Assembly (NCBI GenBank): GCA_035293845.1
Contig: DATGMB010000177.1
Location: 1-64,000 of the forward strand
DNA: 64,000 nt
Direction: 5' to 3'
From: DATGMB01 sp035293845
GTDB taxonomy: Bacteria > Acidobacteriota > Terriglobia > Bryobacterales > Bryobacteraceae
In this document: positions 26,467-34,543 of the stretch, in pieces
Layout: every line of letters begins with the position of its first letter
How positions within the stretch are numbered: position 1 is the first letter of the stretch
Made by a program: the position numbers and the translations under genes
Notes under the pieces: model-generated
What the model was told of the DNA's origin: nothing
The model's input: the letters and a program-made list of their open reading frames with translations, nothing else
Database searches by the model: none

Positions 26467-28545
26467 ATGCGACGGCTTCTTCTCGCGACCCTGCTTTGCG
26501 CCTCCCTGGCCGGAGCGGCTTCCTTCACCCTCGAACAGGTGCTCTCCGCGCCGTTCCCCAGCGAGCTCATCGCCGCGCCGGGCGGCGGGAAAGTGGCCTG
26601 GCTGCTCAACGAGCGCGGCGCGCGAAACATCTGGGTGGCCTCCGCGCCCGAGTGGAAAGGCGTGCGCGTCACGCACTACACGCAGGACGACGGCACCGAT
26701 ATCGGCCAGCTCCACTGGACCGCGGACGCCCGCGCCGTGGTCTACACCCGCGGCGGCGATCTCGAATTTCTCGGCCGGCCGGATCCGAATCCCTCGACCA
26801 ACACCGCCGGCACCGAGCAGGACATCATGATCGTCGTGCCGGGCGAGGCGCCGCGCAAAATCGCCGAGGGCCACACCCCCGAGGTGTCGCCGAAGGGCGA
26901 CCGCGTGGTCTTCCTCCGCGGCGGCCAGCTCTGGGTGGCGCCGCTCGCCGGAGGCAACGCCGAGATGTTGTTCCATCCGCGCTCCGGCGTGACTTCGGCG
27001 AACCCCGTCTTTTCGCCGGACGGCTCCAAGCTGGCGTTCGTCAGCGAGCGCGTGAACCACAGCTTCATCGCGGTGTACGATTTCGCCGCCAGGACCCTGA
27101 GCTACATGGATCCCTCGGTCGACCGCGATTCCAACCCGGCGTGGTCGCCGGACGGCCGGCAGATCGCGTTCATGCGCGTTCTTTCGGGCGGCGGCGGACG
27201 CGGCGGAGCCGGCGGCCCCGGCGGGCGCCGCGAAGGCGAGCCCTGGACCATCCGCGTCGCCACAGTCGCGGACGGCACCGGCCGCCAGATCTGGCGCGCC
27301 GACCCCGGCCCCGGCAGCCTGTTCCACCCGATCGTCATGGAGCACCAGCTCGTCTGGGGCGCCGGCGACCGCATCCTCTTCCCCTGGGAGAAAGACGGCT
27401 GGGCGCACCTCTATTCCGTCGCGGTCGAAGGCGGCCGAGCCACGCTGCTGACGCCCGGCGAGTTCGAAGTGGAGCACGTCTCGGTTTCCGATGACGGCAA
27501 GGAAGCGGTGTTCAGCTCCAACCAGGACGATATCGACCGCCGCCACATCTGGCGTGTTTCCATCGCCGGCGGGCCGCCCACGCAGGTCACCAAAGGCGAC
27601 GCTCTCGAGTGGAGCCCGGTTTTCGCCGGCGGCGGAGTGGCCTTCATTCACGCCGGCGCCCGCCGGCCCGCGCAGGCCGCCATCCACACCGGCTCAGACA
27701 CGAAAGACCTCGCGCCGGACAGCATTCCGGCGGATTTCCCCGTCAACGCGCTCGTCGTCCCCAAACAGGTGATCTACTCCGGTTCGGACGGCATGCCGAT
27801 CCATGGCCAGCTCTTCCTTCCGGCCGACCTCAAGCCCGGCGAAAAGCGCAAAGCGCTGGTCTTCATGCACGGCGGCTCGCGCCGCCAGATGCTGCTCGGC
27901 TGGCACTACATGGATTACTACAACAACGCCTACGGCATGAACCAGTATCTCGCCAGCCAGGGATACATCGTGCTTTCGATCAACTACCGCAGCGGCATCG
28001 GCTACGGGCTGAATTTCCGGGAGGCGATCAACTACGGCGCGTCGGGCGCAAGCGAATACCACGACGTGGAAGGCGCCGCGCTCTATCTGCGCTCGCGGCC
28101 GGATGTCGACGCAGCCCACATCGGCCTGTGGGGCGGCTCCTACGGCGGCTATCTGACGGCGATGGGCCTCGCGCGCGGCTCCGAGCTGTTCGCCGCCGGC
28201 GTCGATTTCCACGGCGTGCACGACTGGTCGAGCCGCCAGCGCACCGCGGCCATGGCCATGGCGGCGGGCGGCGCGCCCGTCGATAACGACGCCACGCGGA
28301 CGGCTTTCGAATCGTCGCCGATCGCCTCGGTCCGCACGTGGAAATCGCCCGTGCTGCTGATCCACGGCGACGATGACCGCAACGTCGATTTCTCCCAGAC
28401 CGTCGAGCTCGTCGCCGCCCTGCGCCGCCAGCACGTCTACTTCGAGCAGGTCGTCATCCCGGACGAAATCCACGGCTTCCTGCGCCACGCCTCGTGGCTG
28501 AAGGCATACCACGCCACCGCAGATTTCTTCGGGCGGAAGCTGTAA
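26467..28545 (+). CDS. secreted S9 family prolyl oligopeptidase/acylaminoacyl-peptidase
   Basis: The 692-residue enzyme has a signal peptide (about 1-19), a beta-propeller built of TolB/WD40-like repeats with PDG turns (FSPDGSKLAFVS, WSPDGRQIAFM) and a C-terminal alpha/beta-hydrolase domain. The catalytic Ser is in GLWGGSYGGYLTAMGLA, the Asp in LLIHGDDDRNVDFSQTVEL and the His in DEIHGFLRH. It cleaves short peptides, probably in the periplasm. A Gly/Arg-rich insert (GGGGRGGAGGPGGRREGE) lies in the propeller around residue 240. A TAGACT box ends 8 nt before the ATG and no Shine-Dalgarno sequence is present. Confidence 0.9.
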   Translation: MRRLLLATLLCASLAGAASFTLEQVLSAPFPSELIAAPGGGKVAWLLNERGARNIWVASAPEWKGVRVTHYTQDDGTDIGQLHWTADARAVVYTRGGDLEFLGRPDPNPSTNTAGTEQDIMIVVPGEAPRKIAEGHTPEVSPKGDRVVFLRGGQLWVAPLAGGNAEMLFHPRSGVTSANPVFSPDGSKLAFVSERVNHSFIAVYDFAARTLSYMDPSVDRDSNPAWSPDGRQIAFMRVLSGGGGRGGAGGPGGRREGEPWTIRVATVADGTGRQIWRADPGPGSLFHPIVMEHQLVWGAGDRILFPWEKDGWAHLYSVAVEGGRATLLTPGEFEVEHVSVSDDGKEAVFSSNQDDIDRRHIWRVSIAGGPPTQVTKGDALEWSPVFAGGGVAFIHAGARRPAQAAIHTGSDTKDLAPDSIPADFPVNALVVPKQVIYSGSDGMPIHGQLFLPADLKPGEKRKALVFMHGGSRRQMLLGWHYMDYYNNAYGMNQYLASQGYIVLSINYRSGIGYGLNFREAINYGASGASEYHDVEGAALYLRSRPDVDAAHIGLWGGSYGGYLTAMGLARGSELFAAGVDFHGVHDWSSRQRTAAMAMAAGGAPVDNDATRTAFESSPIASVRTWKSPVLLIHGDDDRNVDFSQTVELVAALRRQHVYFEQVVIPDEIHGFLRHASWLKAYHATADFFGRKL

Positions 28546-28564
28546 AAAAGGGCGAGCAGTCTCT

Positions 28565-28658
28565 GAACCGCAGAGACGCAGAGAACGCAGAGATCACGCG
28601 GAGAAAAAACCTAAGCATCCTCTCTGCGTTTCCTCTGCGCTCTCTGCGCCTCTGCGGT
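28565..28658. repeat. long inverted repeat of GCAGAG units, probable bidirectional terminator
   Basis: The left arm (28565-28591) and right arm (28632-28658) pair over 27 bp with two mismatches that become G-U pairs in RNA; a further CTCTGCG copy precedes the right arm. The arms are built from repeated GCAGAG/CTCTGC units. It sits between convergent stop codons at 28545 and 28673. The same type of sequence is, from memory, widespread in Solibacter-like and other soil genomes. Confidence 0.8.
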
Positions 28659-28672
28659 TAAGCCTTTTGTCC

Positions 28673-29731
28673 TTACGCCGCCGCGATCGAGATTCCCGCG
28701 CTTTCCTGCGGCTCTTTCGTAAACACCAGGCCAGCGGCATCCGCATCCACCATCACCTGGTCGCCGGCCGCGACCTGGCCGGTCGCGAGCAGGTTGGCCA
28801 ATGGATGCACCAGCCGCCGTTCGATGGCGCGCTTGAGGTGCCGCGCGCCGTAGCGCGCGTCGGTGCCCTCGCGCAGCAGCAGGTCGCGTGCGCCGGACGT
28901 CAGGCGGACCTCGATGGCGGCGCCGGTGGCGCGCTGCAGGCGATCCGCGACGGCGCGCAGCTCCAGATCGAGAATCTGCTGCAATTCGGGCTCGCCAAGG
29001 GGCTGGAACGTCACCACCCGGTCGATGCGGTTGAGGAATTCGGGCGTGAAGCGGCGCCGCGCGGCTTCCGTCCCCACGCTGGCGAGCTTGTCGCTCAATT
29101 GCTGCCCGGCCGGCACGCTGTGCGCGAAGCCGAGGCGCGGCCGCAGGATGGCGTTCATTTCCGCCGCTCCCAGGTTGCTGGTCAGGAAGATGATGGCGCG
29201 GGAAAAATCCACGCGCTTGTTGTCCCCCAGCGTGAGGGTCGCTTTATCCAGGATGCCCAGCAGCAGGTTCCACAGAGCGTCGTTGGCCTTTTCGATCTCG
29301 TCGAACAGCACGAAGCTCAGCTTCAGGGTTTCCGTGTGGTACTGGTTCAGCATGTCCTGGCTGAGCAGCGGATGCGTCTCGCGGTGCCCGAGGTATCCCG
29401 GGGGCGAGCCGATCAGCTTGGCGATTTCATGGCTGTGCTGGAACTCCGCGCAGTCGATCTTCACGACCGCGCGGGCGTCTCCTACCAGGCTCTCCGCGAG
29501 CGCCTCGACAGTGCGCGTCTTGCCCGATCCCGTGGGCCCCAGAAACAGCAGGCTCCCGACCGGACGCCCCGCCGTCGACATGCCCGCGAGAAACGTCTGG
29601 TAAATGCCTACGATCTGCCGGATGGCGTCCTCCTGTCCGATGATGCGCTCGCGCAGCGAGCGCTCGAGCTCTGCGGCGCCTGCGCCCATCCGCGTGGGAT
29701 CCAGAAGCTTCACTGCCTTAGCGGCGGCCAT
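28673..29731 (-). CDS. AAA+ ATPase of the ClpA/ClpB D2 type
   Basis: The 352-residue protein has a single AAA-2 module: LRERIIGQEDAIRQIVGIYQ, Walker A GPTGSGKT, the pore-loop region IGSPPGYLGH, Walker B FVLFDEIEKA, sensor 1 AIIFLTSNLGA, and the ClpB small domain with RFTPEFLNRIDRVVTFQPL and YGARHLKRAIERRLVHPLANLL. It lacks the N domain and D1 module of full ClpB, so it is a stand-alone D2-like unfoldase. Partners cannot be read from the neighbourhood. A good GGAGGG ribosome site precedes the ATG. Confidence 0.88.
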   Translation of the reverse strand: MAAAKAVKLLDPTRMGAGAAELERSLRERIIGQEDAIRQIVGIYQTFLAGMSTAGRPVGSLLFLGPTGSGKTRTVEALAESLVGDARAVVKIDCAEFQHSHEIAKLIGSPPGYLGHRETHPLLSQDMLNQYHTETLKLSFVLFDEIEKANDALWNLLLGILDKATLTLGDNKRVDFSRAIIFLTSNLGAAEMNAILRPRLGFAHSVPAGQQLSDKLASVGTEAARRRFTPEFLNRIDRVVTFQPLGEPELQQILDLELRAVADRLQRATGAAIEVRLTSGARDLLLREGTDARYGARHLKRAIERRLVHPLANLLATGQVAAGDQVMVDADAAGLVFTKEPQESAGISIAAA

Positions 29732-29867
29732 GTTCTTGCCCTCCTGTCTATGAGACGCACTCCGTAAATCCCAGAATGTAAAGAATCTTGTGTGAAAGGT
29801 TATTCATCTTTCCGGTGTCTCCGGCCCCAATCTCCTCATCGAACGCTTCTGTGGTATCTGTAAACCC

Positions 29868-30395
29868 ATGCGCAAGTTTCTATTTACGGCATTTGCCATC
29901 GCCCTGCCGGCACTGGCCCAGACCACGATTCCCAAGTCGCTGGTGCAGCACTGGCAAAAATCGGGCGAGTTTACCATTGCCGTCGCCAAGGCGATGCCCG
30001 CCGAGAGCTACAATTTCCGGCCCAACCCGGACGAGATGAGTTTCGGACACGTGATCGCTCATATCGCCGCCGCCAATATCGGCGCCTGCGCCATCGCCAG
30101 CGGCCTGCCGCGCCCGGAGACCCCGAAAGCCCTGGCGGACGCGTTAAAGAACGAGAAGAGCGACGTCGAACGCGAGACGGCGCTCGCCTATCTGACCACG
30201 GCATTCGACTTTTGCAATAAGGCCGTCGATTCCATGACGCCCGCCAAGCTCGATGCCGTCGTCGGCGTGGGTAACCGCAGGATGACAGGCTTCGAATGGC
30301 TCTGGTCCTATTTCACCCACACCGCCCACCATCGCGGGCAGGTGGAGGTTTACCTGCGGGTAAAGGGGATCAAGCCGCCGGATTACGTTTTCTAG
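29868..30395 (+). CDS. secreted DinB-like four-helix protein
   Basis: The 175-residue protein has a signal peptide (about 1-18, ending ALA-Q) and a DinB/YfiT-type fold with the spaced His pattern H in FGHVIAHIAAAN and H-x3-H in FTHTAHHRGQVEVYLRVKGIKPP. DinB proteins are mostly metal-binding thiol transferases; exported versions like this one are frequent in Acidobacteria. A TGG-TATCTG box ends 7 nt before the ATG and there is no Shine-Dalgarno sequence. It reads divergently from the AAA+ gene. Confidence 0.85.
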   Translation: MRKFLFTAFAIALPALAQTTIPKSLVQHWQKSGEFTIAVAKAMPAESYNFRPNPDEMSFGHVIAHIAAANIGACAIASGLPRPETPKALADALKNEKSDVERETALAYLTTAFDFCNKAVDSMTPAKLDAVVGVGNRRMTGFEWLWSYFTHTAHHRGQVEVYLRVKGIKPPDYVF

Positions 30396-30502
30396 CCGGT
30401 TACATCCCGGCCTAAGCCCGCTTTCGGCGCCTGTTTGTCCCCGTGCGCCCACCGGATTTCCGCGCCGGGAAAATTCCTGGATCTTCGGTCCCGGAAAGCC
30501 CG

Positions 30503-30508
30503 TATAAT
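30503..30508 (+). promoter_or_regulatory. consensus -10 box of the monooxygenase-like gene
   Basis: A perfect TATAAT sits 18 nt before the ATG at 30527 and is followed by AGAGGGG, so the transcript would carry a short leader of about 12 nt. No convincing -35 lies upstream. Confidence 0.5.
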
Positions 30509-30526
30509 TCTCCGACAGAGGGGAAA

Positions 30527-31831
30527 ATGCGAATTCTTATCGTGCTTGCCGCCGGCGCGGGCCTTGCGGGCCTCGCGTCCGCAGCCCCGGCGCCCACTTT
30601 TTCCAAGGATGTAGCGCCAATCCTTGAAAACCATTGCCAGGAATGCCACCGCCCCGGTGAAGCGGCGCCGATGTCGCTGCTGAATTACCAGCAGGCCCGG
30701 CCGTGGGCCAAGGCCATCAAAGCGGCTTTGCTTTCCGGCAAAATGCCGCCGTGGCCCGCCGATCCGCGCTACGGCCATTTCAGCAACGACCGCTCGCTTT
30801 CTCAACAGGAACGGGAAACGATCGTCGCCTGGGTGGATGCCGGCGCGCCGGAGGGCAATCCCAAGGACCTGCCCGCCCCACGTAAGTTCGTGGATGGCTG
30901 GAATATCGGCGTCCCCGATCAGATCGTCGAGATGCCCGAGCCGTTCGATGTGCCGGCCTCCGGAACGATCGACTATCAGTACGTGATTCTGCCCCTCAAC
31001 CTCACGCATGACGCCTGGGTGCAGGCGGCCGAAGTGCGGCCGGGCGACCGCGCCCACGTGCACCACGTAATCGCGTTCATTCGCGAGCCCGGATCGAAGT
31101 GGATGCGCGAGATGAAGCCCGGCGTAGTATTCGTGCCGGAGAAGAACGAGAAGGGCGAGCGCCAGGAGTTCGGCGGCGACCTGCTGGCCGGCTTCGCGCC
31201 CGGCCTGCCCGCCACCGTGCTCGAGCCCGGCACCGGCCGCCTGCTCAAGGCGGGCAGCGACCTCGTGTTCCAGCTTCATTACACCGCCAACGGCAAGACC
31301 GGCCGGGACAAGACCAAGGTCGGAATCGTCTTCGCCAAGCAGCCGCCGGCCCAGCGCGTGCTGACGCTGGCCGCCTCCGATAACAAGTTCGTCATTCCGC
31401 CGGGCGACCCGAATTACGAGGTGCACTCCGAATTCCAGGTGAACCACGACGTGACGCTGCGTGCCATGCTGCCCCACATGCACTTGCGCGGCAAGGATTT
31501 CGAATACCGGCTGGTCTTCCCCACCGGCGAAACCCAGACGGTGCTGAGCGTGCCGCACTACGATTTCAGTTGGCAGCTCTGGTACGACCTGCAGAAAGGC
31601 ATCGACCTGCCCAAGGGCACCAAGATCGCCTGCACCGCGCACTACGACAATTCGCCCAACAACCCCAACAACCCGGACGCCACCAAGGAGGTCCGCTACG
31701 GCGACCAGAGCTGGGAAGAGATGATGATCGGTTTCTTTGACGTCGTTATCCCGGCAGATATGGATCCGAAGCTGATCATGCCGGAGCGCAAGCAGCAGCC
31801 GAAGCGGACGGCGGCGGCTGCCGAAAACTAA
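30527..31831 (+). CDS. exported cytochrome c / copper type II monooxygenase-like protein
   Basis: The 434-residue protein has a signal peptide (about 1-20), a c-type haem site C37-Q-E-C40-H41 and a C-terminal part like the copper type II ascorbate-dependent monooxygenases (PHM/DBH fold). It carries RAHVHHVIAFI in the first copper region and MLPHMHLRGKDFEYRL in the second, with a Met candidate near ...WEEMMIGFFDVV. Such haem-plus-copper fusions are typical of Acidobacteria and Planctomycetes and are often annotated as redoxin or monooxygenase. The substrate is unknown. It has GAGGGG directly before the start and TATAAT further upstream. Confidence 0.82.
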   Translation: MRILIVLAAGAGLAGLASAAPAPTFSKDVAPILENHCQECHRPGEAAPMSLLNYQQARPWAKAIKAALLSGKMPPWPADPRYGHFSNDRSLSQQERETIVAWVDAGAPEGNPKDLPAPRKFVDGWNIGVPDQIVEMPEPFDVPASGTIDYQYVILPLNLTHDAWVQAAEVRPGDRAHVHHVIAFIREPGSKWMREMKPGVVFVPEKNEKGERQEFGGDLLAGFAPGLPATVLEPGTGRLLKAGSDLVFQLHYTANGKTGRDKTKVGIVFAKQPPAQRVLTLAASDNKFVIPPGDPNYEVHSEFQVNHDVTLRAMLPHMHLRGKDFEYRLVFPTGETQTVLSVPHYDFSWQLWYDLQKGIDLPKGTKIACTAHYDNSPNNPNNPDATKEVRYGDQSWEEMMIGFFDVVIPADMDPKLIMPERKQQPKRTAAAAEN

Positions 31832-31849
31832 ATTCAACCCGTTACCTGG

Positions 31850-31875
31850 TAGGGGCCGGGCATGCCCGGCCCCTA
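31850..31875. terminator. 26-nt perfect palindrome containing a stop codon, bidirectional terminator candidate
   Basis: Arms TAGGGGCCGGG and CCCGGCCCCTA flank CATG between the monooxygenase-like gene (ends 31831) and the response regulator. The last three bases (31873-31875) are the TAG stop of the response-regulator gene. No T-run follows on either strand. Confidence 0.6.
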
Positions 31876-32565
31876 CAGGCTCAGGATCTCTCGCAACCGC
31901 GCGGACTGGCGGCGCGAAAGCTCGACGGTCCGCCCGCCCCGCAGCGTAACCGTCAACGCGCCGGATACCGCAAGGTCCACGCGATCGATCCACTTCAGAT
32001 TGATGATCTCCCTGCGGCCCGCGCGGAAGAACGTCGCCGGGTCGAGCTGCGCTTCTAGCGCGTTGAGCGAGCGGCGGATGAGCGGGCGCTCGCCGGCAAA
32101 ATAAACGCGCGTGTAGTTGCCCTCCGATTCCAGCAGGAAAATGTCCGGGACGCGCACGATCCAGCAGCGGTCGCCGTCGCGCACGAAGACCTGCTCCAGG
32201 CGCGTGCCGCGCGGATTCGGACGCGCGCGCAGCCGGGCCAAAGCGGCAGCGAGGCGCGCCGGCGCGATCGGCTTGAGCAGGTAATCGAGCGCATTCACCT
32301 CGAAGGCGCGGATGGCGTACTGGTCGTAAGCGGTGGTGAAGATGACCTGCGGCACATCTTCCAGACGCTCCAGCAGCTCGAAGCCGGTCATGCCGGGCAT
32401 CTGGATATCGAGAAACAGCACGTCGGGATCGAGTCTCGCGATCTGCTGGAGCGCCTCCTCGCCGTTACGGGCTTCTCCGGCGATTTCGATCTCGGGATGA
32501 GCGGCGAGCAGCCGCGCGAGCTCGGCGCGGGCCAGGCGTTCGTCATCGATGAGGAGGGCTCTCAT
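31873..32565 (-). CDS. LytTR family response regulator
   Basis: The 230-residue protein has an N-terminal receiver (RALLIDDERLARAELARLL, phospho-acceptor Asp in DVLFLDIQMPGMTGFELLE, TTAYDQYAIRAFEVNALDYLLKPI) and a C-terminal LytTR DNA-binding domain (about residues 130-228, IFLLESEGNYTRVYFAGERPLIRRSLNALEAQL, FFRAGRREIINLKWIDRV). Its ATG overlaps the stop of the LytS-type kinase by four bases (ATGA), so the two are translationally coupled and form a two-component pair. The real start is 32565; a much longer frame upstream is out of phase with the kinase gene. Confidence 0.93.
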   Translation of the reverse strand: MRALLIDDERLARAELARLLAAHPEIEIAGEARNGEEALQQIARLDPDVLFLDIQMPGMTGFELLERLEDVPQVIFTTAYDQYAIRAFEVNALDYLLKPIAPARLAAALARLRARPNPRGTRLEQVFVRDGDRCWIVRVPDIFLLESEGNYTRVYFAGERPLIRRSLNALEAQLDPATFFRAGRREIINLKWIDRVDLAVSGALTVTLRGGRTVELSRRQSARLREILSL

Positions 32566-33566
32566 GGGTGGCGCGGAAGGCGGACCGTTGCCGTCACGCG
32601 GCCATCCGCCGCGGCGAGCTTGAGGCTGGCCGCCCCACCGTAGAGGATGCGAAGGCGGTCGCGCAGGTTGGCGAGCCCAAGGCGCGCCGGTCCGGGCACA
32701 GGCGGGATCAGCCTGCCGGGGTTTTCGACGCGGAGAACCGCCGCGCCGTTTTCCATTTCCGCCGAAACCCGCAGATCGCCGCCTGCGGGCAGCGTTGCGA
32801 TACCGTGCTTGATGGCGTTCTCGACCAGCGTCTGCAGGAGCATCGGCGGCACGGGAATTCCGCGGGTTTCCGGCGCGATCGAAAATTCGACGCGCAGCCG
32901 GTCCTCGTACCGCACGGCTTCGAGTGCCAGGTAATCGGCCGCCGCCTCCAGCTCCGATTCGAGCGGAACGGTATGGCCGGCGTCGCGGTGCAGATTGTAG
33001 CGAAGAATGTTGGCGAGCCGCGTGATCAGATCCTGCGCGAGCGGCGGATTTTCGAGCACCAGCCCGCGAATGGAATTCAGCGCGTTGAAGAAGAAATGCG
33101 GGTTGATCTGCAGTTCGAGCGCTCGCAGCTCGGCATCGCGCAGCGCGAGCTGCTTTTCCTTGGCGCGCCGGCCGGAAGTGATGGCGATGTATAGCGTCAT
33201 CCAGCCGAGCGGGACGATGCTGATGCCGAATGCCGCCCCGGCAATCGCCGAGGGCGCGAGCAATCCGCTGCGGCTGCCCAGAATCAGGGAATCGATCGCC
33301 ACCACCATGAGCGCCTGCAGGAGGCCGATCGCCCAGGCGGCCGCGAAGGATGGCACATAGCGCGGACGATCGGCCTCGAGCCACCCGCGCCGCCGCACAA
33401 AGCCGCGCAGCCAGTGCGTCAGCGCGATGCTGTACAGGAAATACGAGCCGTAGCCGATGACGGCCTCGGCGCGGGAAACCCGTTGCATGACGCCCAGCGC
33501 TCCGATGAGCGAGTAGCTCCCCCAGCCCAGAATCTGGCACAGCCAGTATGCGCGATAGCTCTTCAT
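32562..33566 (-). CDS. LytS/YehU-type sensor histidine kinase
   Basis: The 334-residue protein has four predicted N-terminal transmembrane segments (about residues 5-145), then the His_kinase domain with the phospho-acceptor His in LQINPHFFFNALNSIRGLV and a HATPase part (PPMLLQTLVENAIKHGI, GLANLRDRLRILYGG). It lacks extra sensor domains, so it probably senses a membrane signal directly. It overlaps the hydrolase stop upstream and the regulator start downstream by four bases each (ATGA), making a tight three-gene operon. Confidence 0.92.
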   Translation of the reverse strand: MKSYRAYWLCQILGWGSYSLIGALGVMQRVSRAEAVIGYGSYFLYSIALTHWLRGFVRRRGWLEADRPRYVPSFAAAWAIGLLQALMVVAIDSLILGSRSGLLAPSAIAGAAFGISIVPLGWMTLYIAITSGRRAKEKQLALRDAELRALELQINPHFFFNALNSIRGLVLENPPLAQDLITRLANILRYNLHRDAGHTVPLESELEAAADYLALEAVRYEDRLRVEFSIAPETRGIPVPPMLLQTLVENAIKHGIATLPAGGDLRVSAEMENGAAVLRVENPGRLIPPVPGPARLGLANLRDRLRILYGGAASLKLAAADGRVTATVRLPRHP

Positions 33567-34429
33567 CGGCGTGCGGTCGTGCTCGCGGGCGCCAGAAAAC
33601 GGTCGATCTGCGCGAACATCCACTCCGGATCATCCCACATGATGAAATGGTGGGCCGTGTCGGTCACCTGGATCTGCACCCCCTTCAGCTTCGCGTATTG
33701 CGCGCGCAGGTTGGCTTCGGTGCGGGCGTGGTCGGTGTATTGTTTGTAGCCGATCCAGGAGCCGAGCACTAGCGCCGGCGCTTTGATTCGAGCCAGCTCA
33801 TCGCGGAGATCCGCGCTGAACAGCTCGGCCATGGCATCGGTGACGGCGGTGCGGTCGGACGCCAGCCCCCAGGCGACGATCCGCTCGAAGTCCGATTCCT
33901 TTTCCACCATGTCGCGCGTGCCGACCCCGCTCTTCACGTAGCGGTCGTACGCATCCTGCGTCATCTTGCCCATATAACTGCGCATCTGAGCCGCGTTCTC
34001 GCGCGCCTGCTCCGGCGTGGCCTTCGGGTCCACGGCGCCGGCGAAGAATGGATAGGCATCCACGATCACGAGGCGCCCCGGCAGGTCCGGGTAGTGCACC
34101 GCGAGATCGAGCGCCACGAAGCCGCCCAGGCTGTGTCCGACAACGACGGGGCGATCGAGGTGCTGCGCGCGGATGTAGTCCGCCAGCCCTTCGCGGACTT
34201 TTTCGAGCATCGGCGCGGGCACGCGCGGCACGCCCGCGAAACCCGCGACCGTCAGGACGTGGCATTGGAACCGGTCGCGGTAATGCGCCACGGTCGTATC
34301 CCAGGTTTCGCCCGAAGACGAAAGGCCGGGAATCAGGATCATGGGTTGGCCGTGGCCGGTGACCTTGACCTGAAACGGCTGGGCCAGGGCGGCGGCGGTG
34401 AACGCAATGGAAAGCAGCAGAGGTTTCAT
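33563..34429 (-). CDS. secreted alpha/beta hydrolase, first gene of a two-component operon
   Basis: The 288-residue protein has a signal peptide (about 1-16, ending LAQ) and an alpha/beta-hydrolase fold. The nucleophile Ser is in VVVGHSLGGFVALDLA, a putative Asp in LVIVDAYPF or APALVLGSW, and the His in TDTAHHFIMWDDPEW. The oxyanion segment is LIPGLSSSGETW. The substrate (ester, lactone or amide) is unknown. The operon with LytS-LytTR suggests its product or substrate may be the sensed signal, which is inference. A GAGAAT box lies 6 nt before the ATG. Confidence 0.85.
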   Translation of the reverse strand: MKPLLLSIAFTAAALAQPFQVKVTGHGQPMILIPGLSSSGETWDTTVAHYRDRFQCHVLTVAGFAGVPRVPAPMLEKVREGLADYIRAQHLDRPVVVGHSLGGFVALDLAVHYPDLPGRLVIVDAYPFFAGAVDPKATPEQARENAAQMRSYMGKMTQDAYDRYVKSGVGTRDMVEKESDFERIVAWGLASDRTAVTDAMAELFSADLRDELARIKAPALVLGSWIGYKQYTDHARTEANLRAQYAKLKGVQIQVTDTAHHFIMWDDPEWMFAQIDRFLAPASTTARR

Positions 34430-34528
34430 GCAGCGATTCTCGGGCGGATCGCGCCGCGGGTGTGGAGAATTGTGATGAGCGGTCGATCGGCGGGATGAGC
34501 CCGCGGGCCCCTGCTACAGCCAGTGCGG

Positions 34529-34534
34529 TATATT
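34529..34534 (+). promoter_or_regulatory. -10 box of the first M14 gene (near-leaderless)
   Basis: TATATT (5 of 6 consensus) ends 9 nt before the ATG at 34544; no Shine-Dalgarno sequence is seen. Confidence 0.4.
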
Positions 34535-34543
34535 CAACGGAAT

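Noticed and set aside
32566..33633. N-terminal extension of the LytTR regulator
   Set aside because: It overlaps the whole kinase gene in another frame; the receiver domain begins precisely at 32565.
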